Position numbers and translations under genes: made by a program. The notes under the pieces were generated by a model that saw nothing but the letters and a program-made list of their open reading frames with translations, was not told where the DNA came from and made no database searches. DNA of 64,000 bases from Solirubrobacterales bacterium (lineage in GTDB: Bacteria; Actinomycetota; Thermoleophilia; Solirubrobacterales; 70-9), in NCBI GenBank assembly GCA_025450585.1, contig JANWHD010000033.1, positions 1 through 64,000 of the forward strand, written 5' to 3'. Of the stretch, positions 1 through 11,077 are shown piece after piece (positions within the stretch are counted from its first letter, which is position 1; each line of letters starts with the position of its first letter).

Positions 1-1
1 C

Positions 2-1129
2 ACCGGGATCATCCAGCAGTCCGACAAGCGCTACACGCTGGTTCAGCTGCGCGAGCGGGTCGAGGCCCTGCTGCCGAAGTCCGAGCAGGTCTACAACGAG
101 CGCTACGACCACGGCATGCGGGTCAAGGCCGTGATCACCGATGTCTCCGACTCGACCAAAGGCCCGGCGATCGTCGTCTCCAGGCGCAGCTCCGAGCTGA
201 TCAAGAAGCTCTTCGAAATGGAGGTGCCGGAGATCGCCGACAAGCTGGTCGAGATCGTCGGCGTCGCCCGCGAGCCCGGCTACCGCTCGAAGATCGCGGT
301 GATCTCCCACGCCGACGGGGTCGACCCGGTCGGCGCCTGCGTCGGCCCGCGCGGCTCACGGGTGCGCATGGTCGTCTCCGAGCTGCGTGGCGAGAAGATC
401 GACATCATCCCCCACAACGACGAGCCGGCTCGCTTCGTGGCCAAGGCCCTCTCACCGGCCCGGGTGCGCGAGGTGATCGTCGACGACGAGGAGCGCCAGG
501 CGACGGTGATCGTCCCCGACGATCAGCTCTCGCTGGCCATCGGCCGCGACGGCCAGAACGCCCGCCTGGCCGCCCGCCTCACCGGCTGGCGAGTGGACAT
601 CAAGTCCGAGACCGAGTTCTCCCAGGAGGATCAGGACGTCGAGTACGAGGGCGAAGAAACCTTCGACGGGCGCTGCATGGCGGTTCTATCCAATGGCCGG
701 CGCTGCCCCAACGCGGCGATCGAGGGTTCGACCTACTGCGGCCTGCCGCAGCACCAGGCTCTGAGCCGCTTCCAGACCAACCAGATCGCTGTTCTGGCGC
801 CGGTCTCCGAGACCGAGGTCGAGATCCTTGCCGATCCCGATGCCGACCAGGGCCAGGTCGACGAGATAGTCGCCAAGGCCGAAGCCGAATTCGTCGAGGA
901 GGCTCCTGAAGAGGTATCGGAGGAATTGGCCGCGGGGCCCGACGCGGCCTCGGAGGGGTCTGCGGGCGGGGGCGAGGCCTCCGTTCTCGACCCCTCCGAG
1001 TCCACGCCACCCGCGGAGGAGGCCTCTGAGCCCACAGGTGAAGCTGGCGACGAGGTCGGCGAGGAGCCCGCTCCGGAGCTTGAGGAGTCCGATGAGGAGC
1101 CCGTGGCCGAGGAGGCAGAGCAGTCCTAG
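2..1129 (+). CDS. nusA: Transcription termination/antitermination factor NusA (5' end outside window)
   Basis: NusA binds RNA polymerase and nascent RNA and modulates pausing, termination and antitermination. The reading frame is open from base 2, upstream of the first ATG at 116, and those codons (TGIIQQSDKRYTLVQL) match the NusA S1 region, so the N-terminal domain lies outside the window. S1 is followed by two KH domains (VGPRGSRVRMV, then AIGRDGQNARLAARLTGW). After KH2 comes a lineage-specific tail: three cysteines and a histidine spaced C-x9-C-x10-C-x4-H from about base 674, then roughly 100 residues rich in Glu, Ala and Pro. The stop overlaps the infB start by one base (taGTG), the classical nusA-infB arrangement. 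Identity is certain; the tail function is unknown. Confidence 0.97.
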   Translation, partial: TGIIQQSDKRYTLVQLRERVEALLPKSEQVYNERYDHGMRVKAVITDVSDSTKGPAIVVSRRSSELIKKLFEMEVPEIADKLVEIVGVAREPGYRSKIAVISHADGVDPVGACVGPRGSRVRMVVSELRGEKIDIIPHNDEPARFVAKALSPARVREVIVDDEERQATVIVPDDQLSLAIGRDGQNARLAARLTGWRVDIKSETEFSQEDQDVEYEGEETFDGRCMAVLSNGRRCPNAAIEGSTYCGLPQHQALSRFQTNQIAVLAPVSETEVEILADPDADQGQVDEIVAKAEAEFVEEAPEEVSEELAAGPDAASEGSAGGGEASVLDPSESTPPAEEASEPTGEAGDEVGEEPAPELEESDEEPVAEEAEQS

Positions 1130-3366
1130 TGGCGAAAAAACGGGTTCACGAGATCGCCAAGGCGCAGGGCCTCCAGAGCAAGGAGGTTCTTGCCGCGCTC
1201 AAGAGCGCCGGGATCGAGGCTAAAGCCGCCGCTTCGAGCGTCGAGGAGGCCGATGCGCTGAAGGCGATCGAGGCTGCAAAAGGGGACGGGGGAGCCCCGG
1301 CGGCAACCAAGGCGAAGCCAAAGGCCGAGGCGCCCGCCAAAGCGGCGGAGCCCAAGCCTGCGGCGAAACCGGACGCCAAGCCTTCGGCTGGGTCGAAAGG
1401 GCCCGTGCGGCCCGCCGCCAAGCCTGCTTCCACCGGGGGTGCCGGGGGCGCCAGCGGCAAAAAACGCCGCGTGGTGATCGACTCGCAGGCCGCCCGGCGG
1501 GACCAGATGGGCGGGCCGCCGCCGCAGCGCCCGCCACGCAGGCGAGGAGGCCGCCGGCGCCGGCCGATGCTGGAGGAGCCACCGCCCAAAGTCGAGGCGG
1601 CTGAGCCCGAGGCGACCACGGTGCCCTCCGGGGCGACCGTGCGCGAGGTCGCCGAGCTGCTCGGTCTCGGCAGTGCCGAGGTGATCAAGAAGCTGATGAT
1701 GATGGGGGAGATGGCGACCCTTACCCAGACCCTCACCGACGAGTCGATCTCGGCTATCGCCGACGAGTACGACCGCAAGATCGAGATCGTCACCGCGGCC
1801 GAGGAGGAACCGGAGGAACCGGAGTTCGAGGACACCGAGGAGAGCCTCGCCGACCGTCCACCTGTCGTGACGATCATGGGCCACGTCGACCACGGCAAGA
1901 CCTCGCTCCTGGACGCGATCCGCGAGACCGAGGTGGCCGCGGGCGAGGCCGGGGGCATCACCCAGCACATCGGCGCCTACCAGGTCCACCATGCCGAGAA
2001 GACGATCACCTTCCTCGATACCCCCGGCCACGCCGCCTTCACCGCGATGCGCGCCCGCGGCGCCAAGGTCACCGATATCGCGGTCGTCGTCGTCGCCGCC
2101 GACGACGGGGTGATGCCGCAGACCAAAGAGGCGATCGACCACGCTCGTGCCGCCGACGTGCCGATCCTGATCGCGGTCAACAAGATCGACAAGGAGGGCG
2201 CCCAGCCCGACCGCGTCCGCAACGAGCTCGCCGCCGACGGTCTCACGCCCGAGGACTGGGGCGGGGAGACGGTCTACGTCGACGTCTCGGCCAAGACCCG
2301 CGAGGGTCTCGACAAGCTGCTCGAGATGATCCTGCTCGTCACCGAGCTGGAGGAGCTCGGGGCCAACCCCGACGCTCCGGCGTCCGGCACCGTGGTCGAG
2401 TCCCAGCTCGATCCCGGCCGCGGCCCCGTGGTCACGATCCTGGTCCAGCGCGGAACGCTCGAGGTCGGCGATTCACTCGTCGCCGGGCCGCAGTGGGGCC
2501 GGGTCCGCGCGATGCAGGACTTCACCGGCACGCGGGTCGAGAGCGCGGGGCCGGGGATGCCGGTCGAGGTGCTCGGCTTCGACGGTGTCTGCGACGCGGG
2601 CGAGTTCGTCCACGCGGTGGAGAACGATCGCCGCGCCCGCCAGGAGGCACAGGAGCGGGCAAACCGGCTCAAGACCGAGGCTCTGGCACGCCGCCAGGCG
2701 CGCAAGGTCAGCCTCGAGGAGGTCTTCTCGCGCGTCCAGGAGGGCGACATCAAGGAGCTCAACATCGTCCTCAAGGCCGACGTCGCCGGCTCCCTGGAGG
2801 CCCTCCAGGACGAGATCGCCAAGGTGCCCCAGGAGCAGGTGGCGATCAACATCATCCACTCGCAGACCGGTGGCATCAACGAGTCCGACGTGATGCTTGC
2901 CTCGGCGTCCGACGCGATCATCATCGGCTTCAACGTGCGCCCGCTCGCCGACGCTCGGCGGGCGGCCGAGCGCGAGGGCGTCGACGTCCGCACCTACTCG
3001 GTCATCTACAAAATCACCGAGGATCTGCGCAACGCGATGGAGGGCATGCTGGAGGCGGTCGAGGTCGAGGAGATCCTCGGCGAGGCCGAGATCAAACAGA
3101 CGTTCAAGGCCTCCAAGGTCGGTCGTATCGCCGGCTGCATCGTCAACGAGGGCAAGGTCGCGCGGGACGCCAGCGTCCGCCTGATCCGCGAGGGCACGGT
3201 CATCTGGGACGGCAAGCTCGGCTCCCTGCGCCGCTTCAAAGACAACGTGCAGGAGGTCGAGGAGGGTCAGGAGTGCGGCGTCGTCCTCGACGGCTACGCT
3301 GACGTCAAGGAGGGCGACGTGTTGGAGTTCTTCAAGACGAAGCAGGTCGAGCAGACGCTGGCGTAA
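1129..3366 (+). CDS. infB: Translation initiation factor IF-2
   Basis: GTPase that places initiator fMet-tRNA on the 30S subunit and promotes subunit joining. At 745 aa it has an IF2_N module at residues 1-50, a low-complexity Ala/Lys/Pro linker, a second IF2_N module ([19 protein letters not shown], about 170-188) and the G domain with GHVDHGKTS at 251, DTPGH at about 297 and NKID at about 351, then domains II, III and IV. It starts with GTG inside the nusA stop codon, so translation is probably coupled. The rbfA ATG follows its stop by one base. Nothing unusual for the family. Confidence 0.98.
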   Translation: MAKKRVHEIAKAQGLQSKEVLAALKSAGIEAKAAASSVEEADALKAIEAAKGDGGAPAATKAKPKAEAPAKAAEPKPAAKPDAKPSAGSKGPVRPAAKPASTGGAGGASGKKRRVVIDSQAARRDQMGGPPPQRPPRRRGGRRRRPMLEEPPPKVEAAEPEATTVPSGATVREVAELLGLGSAEVIKKLMMMGEMATLTQTLTDESISAIADEYDRKIEIVTAAEEEPEEPEFEDTEESLADRPPVVTIMGHVDHGKTSLLDAIRETEVAAGEAGGITQHIGAYQVHHAEKTITFLDTPGHAAFTAMRARGAKVTDIAVVVVAADDGVMPQTKEAIDHARAADVPILIAVNKIDKEGAQPDRVRNELAADGLTPEDWGGETVYVDVSAKTREGLDKLLEMILLVTELEELGANPDAPASGTVVESQLDPGRGPVVTILVQRGTLEVGDSLVAGPQWGRVRAMQDFTGTRVESAGPGMPVEVLGFDGVCDAGEFVHAVENDRRARQEAQERANRLKTEALARRQARKVSLEEVFSRVQEGDIKELNIVLKADVAGSLEALQDEIAKVPQEQVAINIIHSQTGGINESDVMLASASDAIIIGFNVRPLADARRAAEREGVDVRTYSVIYKITEDLRNAMEGMLEAVEVEEILGEAEIKQTFKASKVGRIAGCIVNEGKVARDASVRLIREGTVIWDGKLGSLRRFKDNVQEVEEGQECGVVLDGYADVKEGDVLEFFKTKQVEQTLA

Positions 3367-3367
3367 G

Positions 3368-3706
3368 ATGGCCACTCCTCGCATGCGCCGCATCAACGAG
3401 GTGCTTCGCGAGGTCCTCGGCACCGCGATCGCCGAGCTGAGTGACCCCCGCATCGGCTTCGTAACCGTGACATCGGTCGAGACCAGCCCAGATCTGCGCG
3501 CCGCCAAGGTGCACGTCAGCGTGCTCGGCTCCGAGGAGGAGCGGGAGGCGACGCTCGCCGGCCTGCGCTCCTCGCACGGGGTGCTGCAGTCCAGGATCGC
3601 CGCTGAGACGCGGATGAAGCGCACCCCCACGCTGACCTTCCACTACGACGAGACGGTCGAGCAGGGCATGCGGATCTCGAAGCTGCTGGACGAGGAGGAG
3701 CAGTGA
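3368..3706 (+). CDS. rbfA: Ribosome-binding factor A
   Basis: Small KH-fold factor needed for late maturation of the 16S rRNA 5' end and cold adaptation. The 112-residue length and the sequence (RINEVLREVLGTAIAEL, then DPRIGFVTVTSVETSPDLRAAKVHVSV) are typical. It lies between infB and the DHH phosphoesterase, the usual bacterial order nusA-infB-rbfA-nrnA-truB-ribF-rpsO. Its TGA overlaps the next GTG start by four bases (GTGA). Confidence 0.96.
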   Translation: MATPRMRRINEVLREVLGTAIAELSDPRIGFVTVTSVETSPDLRAAKVHVSVLGSEEEREATLAGLRSSHGVLQSRIAAETRMKRTPTLTFHYDETVEQGMRISKLLDEEEQ

Positions 3707-4704
3707 GCCAGGTCGGGGTGAGGTCGTCGAGCCTGGAGGACGCCGCCGCCGAGCTACGCGCGCGCGACCGCTTCCTGCTCACCGCCCACGAGGGCCCCGA
3801 CGGCGACGCGCTCGGCTCGCTGCTCGGCATGCACCACCTGCTCGGCCAGCTCGGCAAGGACTCGGTGATGTTCATGGCGGCAAAGGAGTTCCCGCTGCCG
3901 ATCGAGTACCGCTTCCTGCCCCTGGAGGAGGTCTTCCACGAGGCCCCCGCGGACATGGCCGACCGCACGATCGTCTTCCTCGACTGCGGCAACGTCGACC
4001 GCATGCCGGTCGAGTTCCTCACCGCAGGCGACAACTTCAGGATCAACATCGACCACCACCACGACAACACGCTCTTCGGCGACGTCAACCTGCTCGACAC
4101 CGATGCCTCCAGCACGGCGGAGATCGTCTACCAGCTGGCGATCGCCCTGGAGGTCCAGATCACCCCCGAGATCGCCTCCGCGCTCTACGTCGGCCTGGTC
4201 ACGGACACGGGCAAGTTCATGTACGAGAACACGAATGCGCACACGCACAGGATCGCCGCCGAGCTGATCGACGCCGGCGTCGCGGTCGACGAGACCTATC
4301 GCCGCCTCTACGAGCATGTGCCGCTCGAAAAGCTGCGGCTCCTTTCTCGTGCGCTCGAGGGCATCGAGCGCCACTGCGACGACCAGCTCATCCTCACCTA
4401 CATCACCGAGGCCGACTACGAGGCGACCGGCGCGGGGGAGGAGATGACCGAGGGGATCATCGACCACCTGCGCTCGGTCGAGGGGGCGATGGTCGCGGCG
4501 CTGATCCGTGACCAGGGCGACCGCGGGCGTGCCGCCCGCAAGGCGAGCCTGCGTTCCAGCGGCGGCGAGGTCGACGTCTCGGCGATGGCCCGCAAGCACG
4601 GGGGAGGGGGGCACAAGCGAGCCGCCGGATTCTCCACCGACCTCGAGCTGGAGGAGCTGGTTGCCTTCCTCTGCGACGAGGTCTCCGCTCAGCTCGGCCC
4701 CTGA
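3703..4704 (+). CDS. nrnA: DHH family phosphoesterase, NrnA-like oligoribonuclease/pAp phosphatase
   Basis: Probably degrades 2-5 nt RNA fragments and dephosphorylates pAp, replacing Orn. The 333-residue protein carries the DHH metal motifs (HEGPDGDALGS from His29; DHHHD at 117-121) and the C-terminal DHHA1 substrate-binding motif GGGHKRAAGF near 300-309. It is translationally coupled to rbfA, and truB starts two bases after its stop. This neighbourhood is typical of NrnA in Gram-positives and actinobacteria. The family is certain; substrate preference is inferred from family and synteny. Confidence 0.92.
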   Translation: MSQVGVRSSSLEDAAAELRARDRFLLTAHEGPDGDALGSLLGMHHLLGQLGKDSVMFMAAKEFPLPIEYRFLPLEEVFHEAPADMADRTIVFLDCGNVDRMPVEFLTAGDNFRINIDHHHDNTLFGDVNLLDTDASSTAEIVYQLAIALEVQITPEIASALYVGLVTDTGKFMYENTNAHTHRIAAELIDAGVAVDETYRRLYEHVPLEKLRLLSRALEGIERHCDDQLILTYITEADYEATGAGEEMTEGIIDHLRSVEGAMVAALIRDQGDRGRAARKASLRSSGGEVDVSAMARKHGGGGHKRAAGFSTDLELEELVAFLCDEVSAQLGP

Positions 4705-4705
4705 G

Positions 4706-5356
4706 ATGGGAGGGCGAGCCGACGGTGCCGTGCTGCTCTGCGACAAGCCGGCAGGGATAACCTCGCACGACATGGTCGTGGCAGTGCGGCGAGAGCGCGG
4801 GTGCAAGGCGGGTCACGCCGGCACCCTCGACCCCTTCGCGACCGGGTTGCTGCTGGTCCTGATCGGCCGGGCGACCCGGCTGCAGCGTTTCCTTACCGGG
4901 TTGCCGAAGACCTACGTGGCCCGGGCGCGACTGGGCTGGCGCTCCAGCACGGGCGACCCAGATGGCGAGCTGACCGAGACGGGTCGTCTCCCGGAGTCGT
5001 TGGAGCTGCCCACCGGCCGCGTGCGCCAGCGGGTGCCGATGACCTCGGCGGTTCGGGTCGGCGGCGAGCGCCTCTACCGCAAGGCTCACCGGGGTGAAAC
5101 GGTCGAGACGCCCGAACGAGAGGTCGAGGTCTACCGCGCGGAGATGCTCGCCAGTGGCCCCGGCGATGCCGAGTACGAGATCGAGTGCTCGGCTGGCACC
5201 TACATCCGCACGCTGATCGAGACGCTCGGCGACGCCTACTGCGAAGAGCTCCGCCGCACCGCGATCGGGCCCTTCCGGGTCGAGGAGACAGGCCGGGAGT
5301 TCGACCTGGAGCAGGTGGGCGAGCTGGTCCCGGCGGCGGCGGAGGCCCTGCGATGA
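4706..5356 (+). CDS. truB: tRNA pseudouridine(55) synthase TruB
   Basis: Converts U55 of the tRNA T-loop to pseudouridine. The frame is open further upstream, but the ATG at 4706 directly after the nrnA stop gives the expected N-terminus (VLLCDKPAGITSHDMV). The catalytic motif GHAGTLDP puts the nucleophile at Asp42. The predicted 216 aa is short compared with about 300 for E. coli TruB; the C-terminal PUA-like domain appears to be missing and the product ends just after the catalytic core. The stop overlaps ribF by ATGA. Confidence 0.95.
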   Translation: MGGRADGAVLLCDKPAGITSHDMVVAVRRERGCKAGHAGTLDPFATGLLLVLIGRATRLQRFLTGLPKTYVARARLGWRSSTGDPDGELTETGRLPESLELPTGRVRQRVPMTSAVRVGGERLYRKAHRGETVETPEREVEVYRAEMLASGPGDAEYEIECSAGTYIRTLIETLGDAYCEELRRTAIGPFRVEETGREFDLEQVGELVPAAAEALR

Positions 5357-6243
5357 CGAAGATCGAGGTCACCTCGCTGCCCGATGCCGAACCGCGGCCG
5401 CGCCACGTCGCGATCGGCACCTTCGACGGGGTCCACCGCGGTCACCAGGCCGTGATCGAGGATGCGGACACCGTTCTGACCTTCGACCCGCACCCGCTGG
5501 AGATCCTGCACCCGGCGGCGCTGCCGAAGCTGATCATGCCCTTCGGGGTCAAGCGCGACGTGATCGAGGGGCTCGGTGTGCGCGAGCTCGTCGTGATCCC
5601 GTTCGACGCGGAGTTCGCCAAGAGAAGCGCCGAGGAGTTCATCGACGGCGTGCTTGTCGAGCGCCTTGGCGCCGAGCGGGTCTCGGTCGGGGAGAATTTC
5701 CGCTTCGGCGCGAAAGCCCAGGGTGACCCGGCGATGCTCGCCGCGCGGCCGGAGTTCGAGACCCGCGTCGTTCCCCTGGTCGAGGTCGACGGGGAGACGG
5801 TCTCCTCGACCCGGATCCGGGCTCTGATCGCCGCCGGCGACATGGAGGGCGCCCGGCACTGCCTCGGCGCCCCGTTCATGGTCGAGGGCGCGGTCGTGGG
5901 CGGCGACCAGCGCGGCCGCGAGCTCGGCTTCCCCACGGCCAACCTCGTCCCCGACGACCGCCTCGCGATCCCTGGGCACGGGGTCTACGCGGCCTTTGCA
6001 AACGGCGTGCCCGCGGCGGTCAACGTCGGCGTGCGACCGACCTTCGAGACCGGGCGCGGCGTGCTGATCGAGACCTACCTGATCGACTTCGAGGGCGACC
6101 TCTACGGCACCGACCTGCGGGTCGCCTTCGTCGCCCGCCTGCGGGGTGAGAAACGCTTCGCCGGCGTCGAGGAGCTGATCGCCCAGATGCGCGTCGATGT
6201 CGAGGACGCGAAGCGGGTCTGTGCTAGCTTCCAGCGGCCGTGA
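5353..6243 (+). CDS. ribF: Bifunctional riboflavin kinase/FAD synthetase
   Basis: Phosphorylates riboflavin to FMN and adenylates FMN to FAD. The ATG at 5353 overlaps the truB stop (ATGA) and gives a 296-residue protein of normal length. The N-terminal nucleotidyltransferase domain has [16 protein letters not shown] and [13 protein letters not shown]; the C-terminal flavokinase domain has [16 protein letters not shown]. Placement between truB and rpsO is the standard order. The segment upstream of 5353 that is also open in this frame belongs to truB. Confidence 0.96.
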   Translation: MTKIEVTSLPDAEPRPRHVAIGTFDGVHRGHQAVIEDADTVLTFDPHPLEILHPAALPKLIMPFGVKRDVIEGLGVRELVVIPFDAEFAKRSAEEFIDGVLVERLGAERVSVGENFRFGAKAQGDPAMLAARPEFETRVVPLVEVDGETVSSTRIRALIAAGDMEGARHCLGAPFMVEGAVVGGDQRGRELGFPTANLVPDDRLAIPGHGVYAAFANGVPAAVNVGVRPTFETGRGVLIETYLIDFEGDLYGTDLRVAFVARLRGEKRFAGVEELIAQMRVDVEDAKRVCASFQRP

Positions 6244-6274
6244 GCTCCACCTGGAGCGCGGCACTTTTTTCGAG

Positions 6275-6544
6275 ATGAGCCTGCCCAAGGAGAAAAAAAG
6301 CGAGCTGATCGGCAAGTACGGTCGTGCCGACGGCGACACCGGCTCGGCCGAGGTCCAGGTCGCCCTGCTCACCGAGCGGATCAACGAACTCACCGAGCAC
6401 CTGCGGACGCACTCCAAAGACCACCACTCGCGCCGCGGCCTGCTGATGCTGGTCGGCAAGCGCCGCCGCATGCTGCGCTACCTCGAGCGCCACGACCTCG
6501 AGCGCTACCGCGCGCTGGTCGGCGAACTCGGCCTGCGGCGATGA
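6275..6544 (+). CDS. rpsO: 30S ribosomal protein S15
   Basis: Primary binding protein of the 16S rRNA central domain. The start at 6275 gives an 89-residue protein ([16 protein letters not shown]...) that matches S15; the longer open frame from 6197 is the end of ribF read in another frame. The 31-nt gap after ribF is too short for an obvious autoregulatory pseudoknot. Its TGA overlaps the start of the downstream peroxiredoxin (ATGA). In many bacteria pnp follows rpsO directly; here two redox genes are inserted between them. Confidence 0.97.
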   Translation: MSLPKEKKSELIGKYGRADGDTGSAEVQVALLTERINELTEHLRTHSKDHHSRRGLLMLVGKRRRMLRYLERHDLERYRALVGELGLRR

Positions 6545-6999
6545 TCGCTGCCGGGGAACCGGCACCCGAATTCACCCTGCGAGACCAGACGGGCCAGAAG
6601 GTCTCGCTCTCGGACTTCCGCGGCCGCAAGGTCCTCCTCGTCTTCTATCCGTTGGACTTCAGTCCGGTCTGCAGCGACCAGCTCTCGGTCTACCAGGAGG
6701 TCAAGCCCGAGATCGAGGCCAGGGGCGTGACCATGGTCGGGATCAGCGTCGACAGTGGCTTCGCCCACAAGGCCTTCCAGGAGTCGCTCGGCATCGACAC
6801 GCAGCTGCTCGCCGACTTCGAGCCCAAGGGCGAGGTGGCGCGCGCCTACGGCGCCTACATCGAGAGGGCCGGCACCGCCAACCGCTCCCTCGTCCTCATC
6901 GACGAGGAGGGCGTCGTGGAGTGGGTGCACGAGTCACCGACGCCGCTGGAGATCCCCGGCGCGAACCTGATCTTCGACGCGATCAGCCCTGGTTCCTGA
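6541..6999 (+). CDS. 1-Cys peroxiredoxin, AhpE/Bcp family
   Basis: Thiol peroxidase reducing hydroperoxides. The thioredoxin-fold sequence has the peroxidatic motif [18 protein letters not shown]. This cysteine is the only one in the 152-residue protein, so there is no resolving cysteine; that fits an AhpE-like 1-Cys enzyme needing an external thiol. It is translationally coupled to rpsO, an unusual place for such a gene, and is followed by a DsbA-like gene. The window holds a second, 2-Cys Bcp homologue at 38516. Confidence 0.9.
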   Translation: MIAAGEPAPEFTLRDQTGQKVSLSDFRGRKVLLVFYPLDFSPVCSDQLSVYQEVKPEIEARGVTMVGISVDSGFAHKAFQESLGIDTQLLADFEPKGEVARAYGAYIERAGTANRSLVLIDEEGVVEWVHESPTPLEIPGANLIFDAISPGS

Positions 7000-7051
7000 G
7001 CTGACCAGCGCATCGGTCCCGCCGGCCGGGCCGGAGGACCACCGCCGCGGC

Positions 7052-7456
7052 GTGGGACCCGAGCTGATCGTCTACGCCGACCTCGGCTGCCCGCACTGCG
7101 CTTCCGCCTGGGCGGAGATCGCAGAACGCGAGGCGACGGTTGTCTTCCGCCACTTCCCGGTCTCCAGCAAGCACCCGCGCTCTCCCGCTCTGCACGCCGC
7201 GGCCGAGGCGGCGGGCCGGCAGGGGCGCTTCTTCGCGATGGTCGACTCGCTCTATGCCGATCGAGGCCACGTTGACGACCCGCATCTCTGGCAGCGGGCC
7301 GAGCGCCTCGGCCTCGATCTGGACCGGTTCGAGGCCGCCCGCCGCTCCGCCGCCATCGCCGCCCGCGTGCGCCGCGACTTCGAGTCCGGCATCCGCGCCG
7401 GCGTCACCGGCACGCCGGCAATTTTCCCAGACGTGTCTGAGTTTGACCGCCAATAG
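7052..7456 (+). CDS. DsbA-like thioredoxin-fold protein, C-terminally truncated
   Basis: DsbA-family thioredoxin fold with active site CPHC and the cis-proline loop GVTGTPAIF near the end. Family members normally continue 25-40 residues past the cis-Pro with the last strand and helix. Here the frame runs into a palindromic repeat (7432-7477), and the final residues DVSEFDRQ and the TAG are encoded by that repeat. Homology-like sequence extends upstream of the GTG at 7052 (PPAGPEDHRRG), but from 6971 to 7051 that frame has no ATG, GTG or TTG, only CTG at 6989 and 7001. The gene may be a degraded remnant or a shortened cytoplasmic thioredoxin-like protein; no signal peptide is seen. Confidence 0.72.
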   Translation: MGPELIVYADLGCPHCASAWAEIAEREATVVFRHFPVSSKHPRSPALHAAAEAAGRQGRFFAMVDSLYADRGHVDDPHLWQRAERLGLDLDRFEAARRSAAIAARVRRDFESGIRAGVTGTPAIFPDVSEFDRQ

Positions 7457-7477
7457 TGGCGGCTAACCTCAGACACG
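7432..7477. repeat. Palindromic repeat, GTGTCTGA family, copy 1
   Basis: Perfect 10-bp outer arms (7432-7441 and 7468-7477, CGTGTCTGAG/CTCAGACACG) enclose an inner stem CCGCC/GGCGG (7447-7451, 7458-7462). The loop contains the stop codon of the DsbA-like gene. The right end TAACCTCAGACACGCCC (7464-7480) recurs exactly at 53206-53222, so this is a dispersed element and not only a local terminator. Confidence 0.85.
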
Positions 7478-7486
7478 CCCTGCGTG

Positions 7487-7492
7487 TACCCT
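7487..7492 (+). promoter_or_regulatory. Candidate -10 element for pnp
   Basis: TACCCT fits the TAnnnT hexamers of this window. It is the only such box close upstream of pnp and would give a leader of about 65 nt that contains the hairpins at 7491-7547. Confidence 0.45.
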
Positions 7493-7564
7493 CTTTTCCG
7501 AAAGAGAACGCGAGTTCTGAAAGCAAATGGCCGCCATCCGGGCGGCCGGAGGTAGGACAACTAA
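7491..7564 (+). promoter_or_regulatory. Structured 5' leader of pnp
   Basis: Three short hairpins in a row: CTCTTT/AAAGAG (7491-7506), AGAAC/GTTCT closed by a GCGA tetraloop (7505-7518), and GGCCGCC/GGCGGCC (7529-7547). The last ends directly before the ribosome binding site GGAGG (7548-7552), 12 nt ahead of the ATG. In E. coli PNPase represses its own mRNA through a structured leader; similar control here is an inference from structure and position. Confidence 0.55.
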
Positions 7565-9793
<2,229 letters not shown>

Positions 9794-9802
9794 GCACGAG
9801 CA

Positions 9803-11077
9803 TTGAGCGCACCCCAGCTAACTGAGCAGAGCTCGGGCGTCCGGGTCGTCACCGAGGAGGTTCCCTCGGTGCGGTCCGTAGCGCTCGGGCTCTGGGTGCG
9901 CACCGGCTCGCGCGACGAGACGCCGGCGCAGGCGGGCGTCTCTCACTTCCTCGAGCACCTGCTGTTCAAGGGCACCGAGCGGTTCTCGGCGATCGAGATC
10001 GCCGAGCGGCTCGACGGCCTCGGCGCCTCGGTCAACGCGGCCACCGGCAAGGAGACGACGCACATCCACGCCCGCTTCCTCGACGAGCACACCGAGGAGG
10101 TCTTCGACCTGCTGGCCGAGATGCTGTTGGCGCCGACCTACCCCGAAGTCGACTCCGAGCGCGAGGTCGTACTGGAGGAGATCGCGATGTACGAGGACGA
10201 GCCGCAGGACCGCGTCCACGACATCCTCGCCGAAGCGGTGTTCGGCGAGCACCCGCTCGGCAGGCGGGTCCTGGGTGAGGCGGAGGTGATCAGCTCGGTT
10301 CCGGTACCCGACATTGAGACCTACCGCAGCGGCCGCTACACCGGTCCCAACGTCGTCGTCGGCGCCGCCGGCAACGTCGAGGGCGCGCGCATCGCGGATC
10401 TGGCGGAGCGCCTGGTGCGCCCGCCGTCGGCGACAGTGGACGCCCAGGCAGCCACCGGGCCCGGCGAGGGCGCGCGCCTGCGCTTCTACGAGAAGGACAC
10501 CGAGCAGTACCACATCTGCTTTGGGGCGCCCGGAATTACGCGCGAGGACGAGCGCCGCTACGCCCTCGCCGTCCTCGACTCGATCTTCGGCGGCTCGAGC
10601 TCCTCGCGGCTCTTCATCGAGATCCGCGAGAAGCGGGGGCTCGCCTACTCGGTCGGCTCCTACAGCGAGCAGTACACCGACTCCGGCCTGGTCGCGACCT
10701 ACGTCGGCACGCGCGAGGACAACGTCGAGGAGGCCTGCTCGATCATCGGCGCCGAGCTGGTCCGGTTGCGCAACACGCCGGTCACCGCCGCCGAGCTGAC
10801 CCGTGCCAAGGAGAACGTCAAGGGCCGGCTCGTCCTCTCCTCCGAGTCGACCGCGGCCCGGATGAGCCGGATCTCCCGCGCGACGCTGTTCGGCCTGCCG
10901 ATCGACAGCCTCGACGAGATGCTGGCCAAGATCGACGCGGTCACGGTCGAGGACCTGACCGCCCTCGCCGACGAGCTCTACCGTCCCGAGCGCCTCTCCG
11001 CCGCCTGCGTCGGCCGCGAGGAGAGTCGCTTCCGAGAGGCCGTCGGCCCGGTCAGCGAGGCCCTGGTGGCAGCGTGA
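9803..11077 (+). CDS. M16 family zinc peptidase (pitrilysin/processing-peptidase type)
   Basis: Metallopeptidase with the inverted zinc motif HxxEH (SHFLEHLLFKGTERFSA) and the family-typical C-terminal half (GGSSSSRLFIEIREKRGLAYSVGSY). At 424 aa it is a single N+C unit as in bacterial PepR/YmxG proteins, which often follow pnp. It starts with TTG at 9803, ten bases after the pnp stop. Its stop overlaps dapB by GTGA. The physiological substrate is unknown. Confidence 0.92.
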   Translation: MSAPQLTEQSSGVRVVTEEVPSVRSVALGLWVRTGSRDETPAQAGVSHFLEHLLFKGTERFSAIEIAERLDGLGASVNAATGKETTHIHARFLDEHTEEVFDLLAEMLLAPTYPEVDSEREVVLEEIAMYEDEPQDRVHDILAEAVFGEHPLGRRVLGEAEVISSVPVPDIETYRSGRYTGPNVVVGAAGNVEGARIADLAERLVRPPSATVDAQAATGPGEGARLRFYEKDTEQYHICFGAPGITREDERRYALAVLDSIFGGSSSSRLFIEIREKRGLAYSVGSYSEQYTDSGLVATYVGTREDNVEEACSIIGAELVRLRNTPVTAAELTRAKENVKGRLVLSSESTAARMSRISRATLFGLPIDSLDEMLAKIDAVTVEDLTALADELYRPERLSAACVGREESRFREAVGPVSEALVAA

